DNA from: CAIOTO01 sp040389165
GTDB lineage: Bacteria; Pseudomonadota; Alphaproteobacteria; Paracaedibacterales; CAIOTO01
Assembly (NCBI GenBank): GCA_040389165.1
Contig: JAZKAK010000019.1
Coordinates: forward strand, 8,670-72,669
Direction: 5' to 3'
DNA: 64,000 nucleotides
In this document: in pieces, positions 25,772 through 35,442 of the stretch
Position numbering within the stretch: the first letter of the stretch is position 1
How the letters are laid out: every line of letters begins with the position of its first letter
The notes under the pieces: model-generated
Told to the model about the DNA's origin: nothing
What the model saw: only the letters and a program-made list of their open reading frames with translations
The model's database searches: none
Position numbers and translations under genes: made by a program

Positions 25772-27139
25772 ATACGATGGACGAACAGAGAATAGCTTCT
25801 CTACTTTACGGGCACAATCACGTTTGACCATCAATATTAACGTATCCCCAACGCTCACAATAAGCCTCCTTGGGCTTAAGATAATCTCATTCTCTCTAAT
25901 AATTGCCATCACATAAATTGAATCCCGAACTGTTATATCGTCAACCGTCAAGCCTATAATATAACTTGTTTCGCGTGCTTCAGCTTCAATAACTTCAGCA
26001 TAACCAGCAGCTAACGCATAAATTACGCGAATACGCCCCTGACATACATGCTGAAGAATCGTCGAAACTGTGATAACACGCGGACTGATAATAGCATCCA
26101 CACCAAGTGATGTAACAAGACCAGCGTACGTCATCTTATTAAGCAAAGATGTTGCTCTCTTTGCGCCCTGTCTTTTTGCAAGTAAAGAAACGAGAATATT
26201 GACGCGATCATCATCTGTAAGCGCAAGTATGGTTTCAGCTTCCTCTACGTTAGCCTCTGCTAACACATCAAAATCGAGTGCATCACCATTCAAAACCTCT
26301 GTTGACTTTAAAATACGCGCTATTTCTTCCGAGCGTTCGGTATTTTTTTCAATTATTTTCACCTTAATATCGCCGCCTTGCGCTTCTAGTTCTTGCGCAA
26401 AACCAAGACCTATATTTCCACCGCCAACGATTATAAGCTTACGTTTTTCTTCTGAAAAATAACCAAATGCCTCCATTGCCGCAGTAACATCACCCTGGCG
26501 CACCATAAAATAAACTTCGTCATCTGGCTCTAAAACGTCATCTTTTTCCGGGAAGAATTTTCTCTCGCCTCGGCAAATGCACATAATGATAATATCAAGC
26601 TGGAGGAATTGCGTAGATAACAATCGAAGAGGGGTATTTAGAATAGGAGACCGAGCGTGGCAACGCACACCTATCACTTTAATTCTATCAAAAGCTAACG
26701 CAATAACTTCAAAGGCGCCTGCAATTTTTGTACTTCGTACTAAGGATTTTGCAACTTCTACTTCTGGGGAAATAGTAACATCAATTGACATATTCTGCCT
26801 GAAATGTGTTGCGTTTTCAGTTGATAAGTAATTCTGATGTCGAATACGCGCTATTTTCGTTTTAACACCGAATAATGAATGTGCAACTTCGCATGCAACC
26901 ATATTAACTTCATCAGATGCCGTCACAGCGATCAATAAATCAGCATTCTCAGCATGCGCTTTTTGCAGTACATTTGGATGAGATGCAAAGCCAACAACAG
27001 GCTGCACATCAATTTTATCGCTTATACGCCTAAGTACCTCAGCAGATTGATCCACAACCGTAACATCATTTTCTTCGGTTGCTAGATAACGAGCAATACT
27101 ATAACCTACCTGCCCTGCGCCCAGGATTACAACTTTCAT
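25766..27139 (-). CDS. trkA: Trk potassium uptake regulatory NAD-binding protein TrkA
   Basis: TrkA is the cytosolic gating subunit of the Trk K+ channel. The 457-residue protein has the expected RCK duplication: Rossmann fold 1 (MKVVILGAGQVGYSIARYLA), a TrkA-C domain, Rossmann fold 2 (KLIIVGGGNIGLGFAQEL) and a second TrkA-C domain. Conserved VTVVDQ and ALTDDDRVN stretches are present. Position directly after ntrX (nine bases) follows the alphaproteobacterial ntrY-ntrX-trkA order. The membrane subunit TrkH/TrkG is not in this window. Confidence 0.96.
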   Translation of the reverse strand: MKVVILGAGQVGYSIARYLATEENDVTVVDQSAEVLRRISDKIDVQPVVGFASHPNVLQKAHAENADLLIAVTASDEVNMVACEVAHSLFGVKTKIARIRHQNYLSTENATHFRQNMSIDVTISPEVEVAKSLVRSTKIAGAFEVIALAFDRIKVIGVRCHARSPILNTPLRLLSTQFLQLDIIIMCICRGERKFFPEKDDVLEPDDEVYFMVRQGDVTAAMEAFGYFSEEKRKLIIVGGGNIGLGFAQELEAQGGDIKVKIIEKNTERSEEIARILKSTEVLNGDALDFDVLAEANVEEAETILALTDDDRVNILVSLLAKRQGAKRATSLLNKMTYAGLVTSLGVDAIISPRVITVSTILQHVCQGRIRVIYALAAGYAEVIEAEARETSYIIGLTVDDITVRDSIYVMAIIRENEIILSPRRLIVSVGDTLILMVKRDCARKVEKLFSVRPSYL

Positions 27140-27148
27140 AAAAGTAAC

Positions 27149-28585
27149 TTATGCCCCTACAGCTTCATTCGTGATAGTATCTTCATCGCCGCGATGCCTT
27201 ACATCATGAACACCAAGGGCGCGCAGTTTACGATGCAATGCGGATCGCTCCATGCCAATAAAACGTGCCGTTTGTGAAATATTACCAGAAAAACGATTGA
27301 CCTGTGCTAACAAATATTCTCGCTCAAAGGCTTCTCGTGCCTCACGTAAAGGCAGCACAACAATATCAGCACTTTTACTTTGCCAATTCGAAACGAACGT
27401 ATTTCCATTAATAATCTCAGCTGGTAAATGTGAGGCTAGAATTGGATGATGACTTTCTGTTCCTGACATGATTAGGAGCCAATCAATTACATTTCTTAAT
27501 TGCTGTAAATCACCAGGCCAGTTATACGATTGCATAAGAACCACGGCATCTTCGGCAAAAGGACGTGGTTGCATTCCAACCGCCGCGGCAGCCTCATCCA
27601 TTAAACGCTGAGCTAAAATGGGTATATCGCTCACACGATCTTTTAGTGCCGACAAAACCAAATGAGTTACACTTAATCGATAATACAAATCTTCTCTAAA
27701 ATTTCCATCCTGAATCATTTGCTGTACGTTATCAGACGTTCCACCTATAAAACGAACATCAATTGCTATCTTTTCAGTACCACCTACACGTGTAAAAGCC
27801 TGTTCTTGTAAAATCTTGACGAGCCTAGACTGAAGTGGAAGCGGCAATTGAGTTAATTCATCAAAATACACAGTACCACCATGTGCTTGCTCTAAAATGC
27901 CAATTTTACGTGGCTGATTTTGATCATGATTTGCAATTTCTGTTCCGAGAAGTTCTGCTTCAAGCTTTGTTGGATGCATCGAACCACAATTAACCACCCA
28001 AAAGGAAGCATCGGAACGTTTGGACTGCAAATGAATTTCGCGTGCGATAGACTCTTTACCGCATCCAAGAGGCCCCGTGATAAAAACACGTCCATTTGTT
28101 GACGCTATCTTCTCAATGGTCTGGCGCAATTGTGGAACATTTCCACCATTGCCAATAAGCGCTGTTGCAGTCACACGTGCTTTTATACGAAGCTCGTCAT
28201 TTTCTCTTTTAAGCCTAGAAGATTCAATGGCACGTTTTGCAATAAGCAATAATCGCTCTACTTGGAACGGTTTTTCAATAAAATCATAGGCACCTTTTTT
28301 GATTGCCGATACAGCAGTTTCAATGGTGCTATGCCCACTGATCATGACAACAGGAACATAAGGATGATCACGTTTAATTATCTCAAGAATTTTTAAACCA
28401 TCGCGCTCGCCATCTCCAAGCCATACATCCAAAACGACAAGGCTTGGTTGACGCATTTTTACAGATTCCAGAGCGGAAATGCCATCCGATGCTGTTCGTG
28501 TTTGATAACCTTCGTCTTCTAATATACCAGAGACAAGCTCACGGATATCTTTTTCATCATCTACAATTAAGATGTCATGTGACAT
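27149..28585 (-). CDS. ntrX: NtrX-type response regulator, sigma54-activator fold with degenerate GAFTGA loop
   Basis: The 478-residue protein has a receiver domain (phospho-acceptor Asp53 in VVLDVWLG, with SGHSTIETAVSAIKKGAYDF). An AAA+ domain follows with Walker A FITGPLGCGKESIARE and Walker B GGTVYFDELTQLPL, and the last part is a Fis-type helix-turn-helix (NISQTARFIGMERSALHRKL). The L1 loop that contacts sigma54 (normally GAFTGA) is not recognisable: the segment after LLGTE reads IANHDQNQPRKIGILEQA. NtrX controls nitrogen and respiratory or envelope genes, and some alphaproteobacterial members act with the housekeeping sigma. It overlaps ntrY by one base, supporting a two-component pair. 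Confidence 0.93.
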   Translation of the reverse strand: MSHDILIVDDEKDIRELVSGILEDEGYQTRTASDGISALESVKMRQPSLVVLDVWLGDGERDGLKILEIIKRDHPYVPVVMISGHSTIETAVSAIKKGAYDFIEKPFQVERLLLIAKRAIESSRLKRENDELRIKARVTATALIGNGGNVPQLRQTIEKIASTNGRVFITGPLGCGKESIAREIHLQSKRSDASFWVVNCGSMHPTKLEAELLGTEIANHDQNQPRKIGILEQAHGGTVYFDELTQLPLPLQSRLVKILQEQAFTRVGGTEKIAIDVRFIGGTSDNVQQMIQDGNFREDLYYRLSVTHLVLSALKDRVSDIPILAQRLMDEAAAAVGMQPRPFAEDAVVLMQSYNWPGDLQQLRNVIDWLLIMSGTESHHPILASHLPAEIINGNTFVSNWQSKSADIVVLPLREAREAFEREYLLAQVNRFSGNISQTARFIGMERSALHRKLRALGVHDVRHRGDEDTITNEAVGA

Positions 28586-30444
28586 TAGCTCGCATCCTTT
28601 TCTTTTTTATCTCGTTTTGGAAAGCTTAACACAACAGAAGCACCGCTCAGTTCTTTGCTCTCTTCTAATTCAATTCGACCATAGTGATCAGAAACAATTT
28701 TAGAAACAATAGCTAATCCAAGCCCGGTACCCTTTTCCCGCGTAGTATAATAAGGCTCCAGCAATTTATTTCGTTCCTGTTTAGGAAAGCCAGGACCGTT
28801 ATCATCTATTGATATGTATAATATAGAATTCTCTTCATAAAGTCTAAGCCTAATCTTTGCATCGAGCAAAGATTCACTATTTTCTACAACCGCATTAATT
28901 GCATTCTGTAAAAGATTTGTAAGAACTTGGCTCATTTGCAGTGAATCTATCTTCGACACATAAGAGTCAAACGTAGATTCAAAATAAAGGTCAATTTCTG
29001 GATGAGCCTGGCTTTGCAAGAAAAGTGCCTGATGACAAAGCTCAACCCAATCAACTGGCTCAAGTTTAGGTTCGGGCATACGCGCAAAATTTGAAAATTC
29101 ACTTACGAGACTGCCTATACTGCCCACTTGCCTAATAATCGTATCAATACATGCCTTAAATGTTTCAGGATCAGATGTTATCTCTTTTAAATAGCGCCGT
29201 TTCAAACGTTCAGCAGATAGCTGAATAGGTGTGAGTGGATTTTTAATTTCATGCGCAATCTTTCGTGCCATATCCGCCCATGTTGATTTCTTCTCAGATA
29301 AAATCAAATCTTGTTTCTGTTGCAACAATTGATGTGTCATACGATTAAATGATCGACATAAATCATCAATTTCATTATTGAGCACATGACTTTCAAGCTT
29401 AATGGTAAGATCCCCTTCTGCTACAGCTTGTGCAGCAGCAATTAATTTTGTAATTGGCTTAACCATTAAGTCGGCAATAATTAATCCAACCCAAATAGCG
29501 GCCATAAGAAGCAACAAAGTCACAATTGAAAAGAAGACAACAAAAGTAACTTGCACATTCTCATGCTGCCCCTCGAGCGTCGCATAATCTTTAATCGCTG
29601 ATTTAGTCAAATCCACATGCTTTAACACAATAGGGTCAATCAATTTTCCAACTAATAAATACGTATCCGTCGTATTATCTAACTTAATTAATGCACGAAC
29701 TCGATCTTTTGCCTTGGACTCAATCACAACAAGATTATCGGGATTATCTTTTGCCCTTATTAATGATTCTTTTAAATCCTCAAGCATAAGAGAAAATGCA
29801 AGATATGAACGTCCTAAAATGCGTGGTGCTTTATGCCCCGTTAAAATAAGAATTTCAGCCAATCCACGATCATCCGCCAAACGACTAAGATCTTCAGACA
29901 GTTTTTCTTGGTTTTCTGGATTATCCTGATTATCAACAAAATAAGCCATATAGGGACTATAAGCTCGCTTCAGGGACTCAATATCAATGCCAATAGATTT
30001 CTTGTGATCTTTTAAATATGATTCTGCAACAACATTTGCTTCTTGCAGAGCATCATGTACTGGCTTTCCAAACCAGGCATTAATACCTATATTGAAGAAG
30101 AGTGCTGAGAATATAGCCACAAAAATAGCAGGTGTGACAGAAACAATGGCAAATAATGCGACAATATGTACGTGAAGTTTTGATCCTTTTAAGCCACGCC
30201 TACGCTCCATCCACAATTCAACAAGACGCCTTGCAATAACGACGGCAAGCAATAACAAAATTGTAAGATCAAGATAGATCAGAAAAATAACAGAATGGCT
30301 TTTTTCACCTAAGGGGCTGTCACGCGTTAAAGCCCAATATGTCATAAACCCGCAAATAATAGCCATTATACTTAATACATACGGCAATTTACTTGGGATA
30401 TTATAACGGCGACTTAGTATTAAGATGCGATCATAATAGGTCAT
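28585..30444 (-). CDS. ntrY: NtrY-type membrane sensor histidine kinase
   Basis: The 619-residue kinase has three N-terminal membrane helices, then a periplasmic sensor segment (residues about 130-280). A further helix (VVFFSIVTLLLLMAAIWVGL), a HAMP linker (MVKPITKLIAAAQAVAEGDL), a HisKA box ARKIAHEIKNPLTPIQLSAE and an HATPase_c domain (LLQNAINAV, DDNGPGFP, GTGLGLAIV) follow. The NPLTPIQLSAERLKRRY stretch is characteristic of NtrY. It partners NtrX, whose ATG overlaps the NtrY stop. The signal is unknown; redox, nitrogen and envelope cues are reported for different relatives. Confidence 0.95.
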   Translation of the reverse strand: MTYYDRILILSRRYNIPSKLPYVLSIMAIICGFMTYWALTRDSPLGEKSHSVIFLIYLDLTILLLLAVVIARRLVELWMERRRGLKGSKLHVHIVALFAIVSVTPAIFVAIFSALFFNIGINAWFGKPVHDALQEANVVAESYLKDHKKSIGIDIESLKRAYSPYMAYFVDNQDNPENQEKLSEDLSRLADDRGLAEILILTGHKAPRILGRSYLAFSLMLEDLKESLIRAKDNPDNLVVIESKAKDRVRALIKLDNTTDTYLLVGKLIDPIVLKHVDLTKSAIKDYATLEGQHENVQVTFVVFFSIVTLLLLMAAIWVGLIIADLMVKPITKLIAAAQAVAEGDLTIKLESHVLNNEIDDLCRSFNRMTHQLLQQKQDLILSEKKSTWADMARKIAHEIKNPLTPIQLSAERLKRRYLKEITSDPETFKACIDTIIRQVGSIGSLVSEFSNFARMPEPKLEPVDWVELCHQALFLQSQAHPEIDLYFESTFDSYVSKIDSLQMSQVLTNLLQNAINAVVENSESLLDAKIRLRLYEENSILYISIDDNGPGFPKQERNKLLEPYYTTREKGTGLGLAIVSKIVSDHYGRIELEESKELSGASVVLSFPKRDKKEKDAS

Positions 30445-30453
30445 ATGTGAATA

Positions 30454-31860
30454 TCACTCTACTACAGCTTTTTCTGAGCTGTTTTCAAGTACTTTTGAAC
30501 GATGATTCCACGTAAGTGCAAAGAAAAATGCACCCAACAAAGCAGAAGCTGTAATCATAATAAACGCCCAGTCCCAACCAAAGTTATCAGCAATCGCACC
30601 AATACCTACACCTGCTACTGCTGTCCCTATATATCCAAATGTACCAGTTAACCCCGATGCCGTTCCTGCCGCACGTTTTGATGCAAAATCAGACGCAGCA
30701 ACGCCTACAAGAATTTGAGGCCCAGACAACAAAAAACCAACACAAGTCATAATAAGAAAGTGCATACCCGTTTCGCCTGCAGGTGATTTCCCTAGAGCAA
30801 AAACGCATCCCATAAGCAAAAACATCAAAATAGCAGCAACGCGACCACGGTGCCCCTTAAAAACTTTATCTGACAAATAACCGGCTAAATACCCACCAAC
30901 AATACCAGCGCCATCAAATGCAGCTGTTTGCCATCCTGCTAATTGAATAGTGCTACCTTTAAATTCACTCAAAAAAGTAGGCGCCCACGTAAAAACCGTC
31001 ATGCGAACAACATAGACAAAAAAGTTAGCAATACAGACATACCAGACAAGCTTATTATTAAGCACGCGTGTCATAAGAATTTCACGGTACGATAATTTTT
31101 CTTCTTCCTCGTTTTGATTTGACACCAAACCATGATGTTCTTCAATAGATGGCAATCCTAGTGACTCAGGTGTGTCACGCAACCTATTAAATAAGAATAT
31201 TGCCAAAATAATACAAAGTACAGCCGGTATAAAAAACATATAACGCCAACCATATTGCGCGATAATATAGCCAGCAGATCCCAATACAATACAAGAACCA
31301 ATTTGTTGTGATGAATTCCATAAAGCCCATTTTCTTGCGAGTTCACGTGGTGAGTACCAATGATTCAGCAAACGCGCACATGGTGGCCAGCCCATTGATT
31401 GAAAGCACATATTAAGCACCCAAAAAACCATAAACCAAGTCAGATTCGAACCGAACCCCATACAAAAGCTCATACATGCTGACATTAGCAAGCCAAAAGA
31501 CATCATGTAACGTGCATTCACACGGTCACCAAGATATCCACTTAAACATTTTCCAAGGCCATAAAAAATAGCACCAGCCGAAGCCACGGCACCAAGTTGC
31601 GTTTTGCTATATCCAAGTTCACTTTGTATTAAAGGCATGGCTATTGTCATGTTGGCACGTACTAGATAAAAAGCTGCATACCCAAACATCATTGAATACA
31701 TAATGCGAATACGCCAGTATTTAAACAATGTTTTTTGATTGCTTGCACTTGCATTTCGAACATTTGTTTGTTCAGAAAACTGAGCAGATGTAGTAATAAG
31801 CACAGCTGGCGCCTCTTCTAATACACTAGATAACGAAATGGCATTTGTTTTTGGCATCAT
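30454..31860 (-). CDS. Organophosphate:Pi antiporter-type MFS transporter (GlpT/UhpT-like)
   Basis: From the ATG pair at 31860 the protein is 468 residues; an in-frame ATG at 31956 adds a poor-looking 32-residue extension. The membrane part starts KYWRIRIMYSMMFGYAAFYL and carries LVRANMTIAMPLIQSELGYS, with the Arg characteristic of the GlpT/UhpT family that binds substrate phosphate. GKCLSGYLGDRVNARYMM and GWPPCARLLNHWY follow, also typical of the family. Intracellular bacteria use members of this family to import host sugar phosphates or glycerol 3-phosphate. It lies ten bases upstream of ntrY on the same strand. The exact substrate cannot be assigned. Confidence 0.85.
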   Translation of the reverse strand: MMPKTNAISLSSVLEEAPAVLITTSAQFSEQTNVRNASASNQKTLFKYWRIRIMYSMMFGYAAFYLVRANMTIAMPLIQSELGYSKTQLGAVASAGAIFYGLGKCLSGYLGDRVNARYMMSFGLLMSACMSFCMGFGSNLTWFMVFWVLNMCFQSMGWPPCARLLNHWYSPRELARKWALWNSSQQIGSCIVLGSAGYIIAQYGWRYMFFIPAVLCIILAIFLFNRLRDTPESLGLPSIEEHHGLVSNQNEEEEKLSYREILMTRVLNNKLVWYVCIANFFVYVVRMTVFTWAPTFLSEFKGSTIQLAGWQTAAFDGAGIVGGYLAGYLSDKVFKGHRGRVAAILMFLLMGCVFALGKSPAGETGMHFLIMTCVGFLLSGPQILVGVAASDFASKRAAGTASGLTGTFGYIGTAVAGVGIGAIADNFGWDWAFIMITASALLGAFFFALTWNHRSKVLENSSEKAVVE

Positions 31861-31983
31861 GTCAATCAAATATAGGAATCTCATGAATTGATCATAATGG
31901 TGAAAAAACAAAATTGCACGTTTTTTCTTACACTCACCTATAAAATAAATGAACATAGGTCAATTATATAATAACTTAATGAT

Positions 31984-34218
31984 TTAATTATTCATAAGTC
32001 TCATACTTGAAACGAAAGATTCGAATATAGGAACGGCTGCGCGCCCACCACCCTCGCCGGCTCCCAATGACTTTGGTGAAGAAAAACCAACGAATGTTCC
32101 CACAATCCAAGCTTTACCGGATGGAAACCGAACAAAACCAATAAACCAAGCATCTTTATAATCATTGGTTGTGCCGGTTTTTCCTCCAATATCTAATCCA
32201 TATTGCTCACGCAAATAATTTATTTTCCTTGCTGTGCCACGCGCAACAACACCACGCAACATATCCTGTATTTGCTCAGCATACTGATGTTCTACAGTTT
32301 GAACACGATCATCAGTAAGTATATTTGCGTGAATGGATAATGGTTTGAATAAGTGGTCATCAAAGGCAGGAGGCATCTGAAAAATAAGCTGGCCAAATCG
32401 ATCATGCACACGTTTAACTAGGTGCGGGTAAACACGCTTCCCTCCGTTAACTATAGTCGCATAGGCGGCCGTAATTTTGAGCAAGGTTGTTTCCCCTGCC
32501 CCAAGAGACATCGCAAGTTGAGGGGGCATATTATCTATAATTCCCAAACGCTTTGCCATGGCTTGAATAGGAGCCATGCCTATTTGGTGCGCCAAACGAA
32601 CCGTCATTTGATTGATTGATTGCTCAAGCCCCTGATAAAGAGGCGTTGGTCCCAACGATTTATGTGTAGCGTTTTTAGGTGCATAAATACCCAAACCAGG
32701 TCCCAGAATCACTTCAATAGGGCTGTCATCAATAATTGTATCTTTTGTATATCCCAACTCAAGAGCTGCTAAATAAACAAAAGGCTTAAAACTAGATCCT
32801 GGCTGACGAATTGCTTGTGTTGCACAATTAAATTGAGATATATCAGGACTATAACCACCTGTCATCGCGCTAATTTCACCTGTATCAGCATCCATAACAA
32901 CCATAGCACCCGTTACAATAGGAATTTGATCAAGTTGATAGTGCTTCTCGCCCGTGGCGTCCAGGACAGCCATGGTAACGATAACATCACCTTCATGCAA
33001 AATAGAGCTGAGTGTTACTTTCTTTTTTGACAGAACAGTTGTTGTTTTTGCAAGAGAAGATGTCACAAATACATCATCATAAATCATCCCTTTCCGACCA
33101 TCAGAAAAACCAATTTCAACAAAATCCGGCGCAACCTGGAGTACGAGCGCAATATCGATTTTTCGATCTTTTGGAAAAGAGTGCAAAGTGTTGATTTTCT
33201 CCATCAAACTTTTATGCCATATTTTCATTTCTAATGGTGTCATTCGTAATAAGGCACCTCGATAGCCATGGCGCTTATCGTAAAGTTCAAGCCCAGAACG
33301 AAGAGAGCCCTCGCAGACCGTTTGCAGATCAACATTAAGCGAGGTATATACAGAAAGACCATCTTGATAAATAGAATTGTCTTTAAAACGTTGGACTAAT
33401 TCACGCTTAATCTCTTCACTCACATAACTGATTTGATTCAAACGAGCAGAAAGTGTAACATTCAAAGGCTCGTTTTGACCGCTCTGAGCATCCACGTAAC
33501 TAACAACCCCCTCCTCCGCCAACCGTTTCAATGTCCAATTTCGCCGCGTCAATGCTTTCTTCGGCTCTCGAACAGGATGATAATTAGCAGGAGCTTTAGG
33601 AAGAGATGCCAAAAAAGCGCACTCACCCAACGTAAGAGCTTGAAGTGATTTTTGGAAATACGTATAAGCTGCGGCTGCAACGCCATAACTTCGCATACCA
33701 AGATAGATTTGATTGAAATATAATTCGAGTATACGATCTTTCGTCAGTGCATTTTCAATCCGCATAGACATAATGGCTTCACGAACTTTTCGTGCAAACG
33801 ATCGCTCATTACCAACAAGAAAGTTTTTAGCGACTTGCTGTGTAATTGTTGAAGCACCAACAGGATTTTCTTTCCAATTCCCTTGAAGCGTATTGCTAAC
33901 AACGGCTCTCATTAAACTTAATACATCAACGCCAGGGTGATAATAAAAATTTTTATCTTCTGCTGCTAAAAATGCTTTTATAAGTTTCGGAGGAATTTCA
34001 TGAATAGGGACAAAAATACGATATTCGGATACAAGTTCACGATAAAGATCATTATTAGCATTGTAAATGCGTGAGCCCTCAGGTGGCCGATAGTTCTGAA
34101 GGAATTCATGATTAGGCAAATCATGACCGTAATAGTAAAACAAAGCAACTGCAGCGCAGACTATCATACTTAGACATATACTAATGCCCAAAAGAATGCG
34201 ATAGACTGCGTTTAACAT
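31984..34218 (-). CDS. mrcA: Class A penicillin-binding protein 1A
   Basis: This bifunctional enzyme polymerises and cross-links peptidoglycan. The 744-residue protein has an N-terminal membrane anchor. The transglycosylase domain has FLAAEDKNFYYHPGVD (catalytic Glu), GASTITQQVAKNFLV and RILELYFNQIYLG. An OB-like insert follows, then the transpeptidase with active site RQPGSSFKPFVYLAAL, SIN (EQSINQMTV) and KTG (GGKTGTTNDYKDAWF). All motifs are intact. Length is slightly under E. coli PBP1A. It is followed upstream and downstream by same-strand genes, and the 2TM protein gene lies five bases before its start. Confidence 0.96.
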   Translation of the reverse strand: MLNAVYRILLGISICLSMIVCAAVALFYYYGHDLPNHEFLQNYRPPEGSRIYNANNDLYRELVSEYRIFVPIHEIPPKLIKAFLAAEDKNFYYHPGVDVLSLMRAVVSNTLQGNWKENPVGASTITQQVAKNFLVGNERSFARKVREAIMSMRIENALTKDRILELYFNQIYLGMRSYGVAAAAYTYFQKSLQALTLGECAFLASLPKAPANYHPVREPKKALTRRNWTLKRLAEEGVVSYVDAQSGQNEPLNVTLSARLNQISYVSEEIKRELVQRFKDNSIYQDGLSVYTSLNVDLQTVCEGSLRSGLELYDKRHGYRGALLRMTPLEMKIWHKSLMEKINTLHSFPKDRKIDIALVLQVAPDFVEIGFSDGRKGMIYDDVFVTSSLAKTTTVLSKKKVTLSSILHEGDVIVTMAVLDATGEKHYQLDQIPIVTGAMVVMDADTGEISAMTGGYSPDISQFNCATQAIRQPGSSFKPFVYLAALELGYTKDTIIDDSPIEVILGPGLGIYAPKNATHKSLGPTPLYQGLEQSINQMTVRLAHQIGMAPIQAMAKRLGIIDNMPPQLAMSLGAGETTLLKITAAYATIVNGGKRVYPHLVKRVHDRFGQLIFQMPPAFDDHLFKPLSIHANILTDDRVQTVEHQYAEQIQDMLRGVVARGTARKINYLREQYGLDIGGKTGTTNDYKDAWFIGFVRFPSGKAWIVGTFVGFSSPKSLGAGEGGGRAAVPIFESFVSSMRLMNN

Positions 34219-34223
34219 TTAAA

Positions 34224-34664
34224 TTAATCCGATTGTTGGTTTAAATCATAATCCGGATATTGTGTTTCGTTATGTATTTGTGTGTCACGGTTTAAAACTT
34301 TTTCAAGCTGAGATTCTTCCCAAGTGCTGCCCAAGAAAGGAAAGAATTCTTCAAGCCAAGGCACCTGCCCCAATGAAATAGCCTTTAGTCCAACATCAAT
34401 GCCACAGCCAATAATGACCCAAATTGGCCAAAAAATGCCTGCCCCCATGGATAGCCAAACGATAATTGAACACGCACATACCACACCATAAATCAGCAGA
34501 TCCGTGTAAAACTTTTTTAATTCTCGAAGCTTTGCGCGGGCAAACTGCTCATCTTGCACGGAACTTGTTAAATCGTATTCATTAGATCTAACAGCCATCT
34601 TTGCTGTTTCTCTTTTTATTGACTTTATTTTTTCGTGTTTATTTTCGGTTTTTTTCTTTTCCAA
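34224..34664 (-). CDS. 2TM domain protein
   Basis: The 146-residue protein has a charged N-terminus, then the 2TM pattern: a short amphipathic lead (ARAKLRELKKFYTDLLIYGV), two membrane helices (VVCACSIIVWLSM and FWPIWVIIGCGIDVGL) and a Trp/acidic tail. A TTG at 34664 has an AGGA Shine-Dalgarno nine bases before it. An ATG 22 codons later (34598) is the alternative and has no clear Shine-Dalgarno. Function of the 2TM family is unknown; members often sit with sensors or enzymes. It lies five bases upstream of the PBP1A gene, so probably in one operon. Confidence 0.65.
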   Translation of the reverse strand: MEKKKTENKHEKIKSIKRETAKMAVRSNEYDLTSSVQDEQFARAKLRELKKFYTDLLIYGVVCACSIIVWLSMGAGIFWPIWVIIGCGIDVGLKAISLGQVPWLEEFFPFLGSTWEESQLEKVLNRDTQIHNETQYPDYDLNQQSD

Positions 34665-34837
34665 AGCAAAGGATCCTAGTTAACTGATGAATTTTAAAAA
34701 TGATAACATAATGAATCGCTATATTAAAACGGATAACAACCTGCTGCGTCATATTTTGAACGCAAATAGTAGACTTCTGAAAATAAAATGGATTAATAAT
34801 AGGCTATCATTCACACGCAATCAATTTAGACGCATCA

Positions 34838-35263
34838 ATGAAAAATACGAGATTTGAGCATTTTTCCGGGCAATGGAGCTTTGAACGCTACATATCAAAA
34901 CCTGAATTACACATAAAAGGTAATGCTAGGTTTAGTCGCCTGTCACAAAGTAGTTTAGCGTACCGTGAATCAGGAACATATATCATAAATGAGATTGCTT
35001 ATGATTTTTTTCAAAAACGAATTTTTATGTATGATGAGAATTCCCTTTCTGTTTATAAAAATGATGGATCTTTGCTTCATATATTCACGTTTACGAAAGT
35101 CACGTCCTCAAGCTGCGGTTCTGCAAAGCACACACATCAATGCAATTTAGATACCTACCATTGCCTCTTTCTTTTCAAAACAGAGCAATGTTTTGAGATA
35201 AATTATAAAATTAGCGGCCCAAACAAAGATTATGAAATTAGAACATTATATACAAAAGATTAA
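34838..35263 (+). CDS. DUF6314 family protein
   Basis: The 141-residue protein matches the pattern I know for DUF6314. It has an initial F-x-G-x-W box (FSGQWSFERYI), G-x-A-x-F (GNARFSR), LAYRESGTY, a lipocalin-like run of beta strands, a His/Cys-rich section (CGSAKHTHQCNLDTYHCLF) and a closing GPNKDYEIRTLY. The role is unknown. Lipocalin-like folds suggest binding of a small hydrophobic ligand, but that is inference. No signal peptide is present. It is transcribed separately from the trpX-like genes, which have their own promoter downstream. Confidence 0.65.
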   Translation: MKNTRFEHFSGQWSFERYISKPELHIKGNARFSRLSQSSLAYRESGTYIINEIAYDFFQKRIFMYDENSLSVYKNDGSLLHIFTFTKVTSSSCGSAKHTHQCNLDTYHCLFLFKTEQCFEINYKISGPNKDYEIRTLYTKD

Positions 35264-35312
35264 AGGTAAATATCACTTCACACTTTTTTCTGTACACACA
35301 TTGCTGACAACT

Positions 35313-35320
35313 GGTATACT
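35313..35320 (+). promoter_or_regulatory. Extended -10 promoter candidate for the leader ORF
   Basis: TGGTATACT contains a near-consensus -10 box (TATACT at 35315-35320) with the TG of an extended -10. No good -35 hexamer is found 17 bases upstream. A start near 35327 would put the leader ATG within about 20 bases of the 5' end, as in classical attenuator leaders. Confidence 0.4.
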
Positions 35321-35344
35321 TAATCAAATTTAGGAGTTTTATCC

Positions 35345-35395
35345 ATGATATTTTTTCAGAACAAACATTGGCGATGGCGACATCACGCTAACTAA
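35345..35395 (+). CDS. 16-residue leader peptide with Trp and His codons
   Basis: The reading frame encodes MIFFQNKHWRWRHHAN. It has a strong AGGAG Shine-Dalgarno (35332-35336) at good spacing. Two Trp codons and three His codons lie within eight consecutive residues, far above chance. The peptide resembles trp-type leader peptides of alphaproteobacteria and lies 47 bases before the first TrpX-like gene. The function proposed is ribosome stalling when charged tRNA-Trp (or His) is scarce. Alternative: a chance micro-ORF. Confidence 0.55.
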   Translation: MIFFQNKHWRWRHHAN

Positions 35396-35403
35396 GCGTT
35401 CGC
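35377..35403 (+). promoter_or_regulatory. Attenuator-like hairpin over the leader stop codon
   Basis: ACGCT (35385-35389) pairs with AGCGT (35395-35399) around the loop AACTA, and GCGA (35377-35380) pairs with TCGC (35400-35403) across a four-base bulge. The stem covers the second Trp-Arg codons through the TAA of the leader ORF, so translation of the leader would melt it. No U-run follows, so it is not a plain Rho-independent terminator. A translational or Rho-linked mechanism would be needed. Confidence 0.4.
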
Positions 35404-35442
35404 ATTATCCGTCAATATATGTATTCGAAAAAGGTATCTATC

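Noticed and set aside
26070..26462. 130-codon open frame antisense to trkA
   Set aside because: trkA has both RCK repeats on the other strand. The antisense frame shows no motif and no ribosome binding site.
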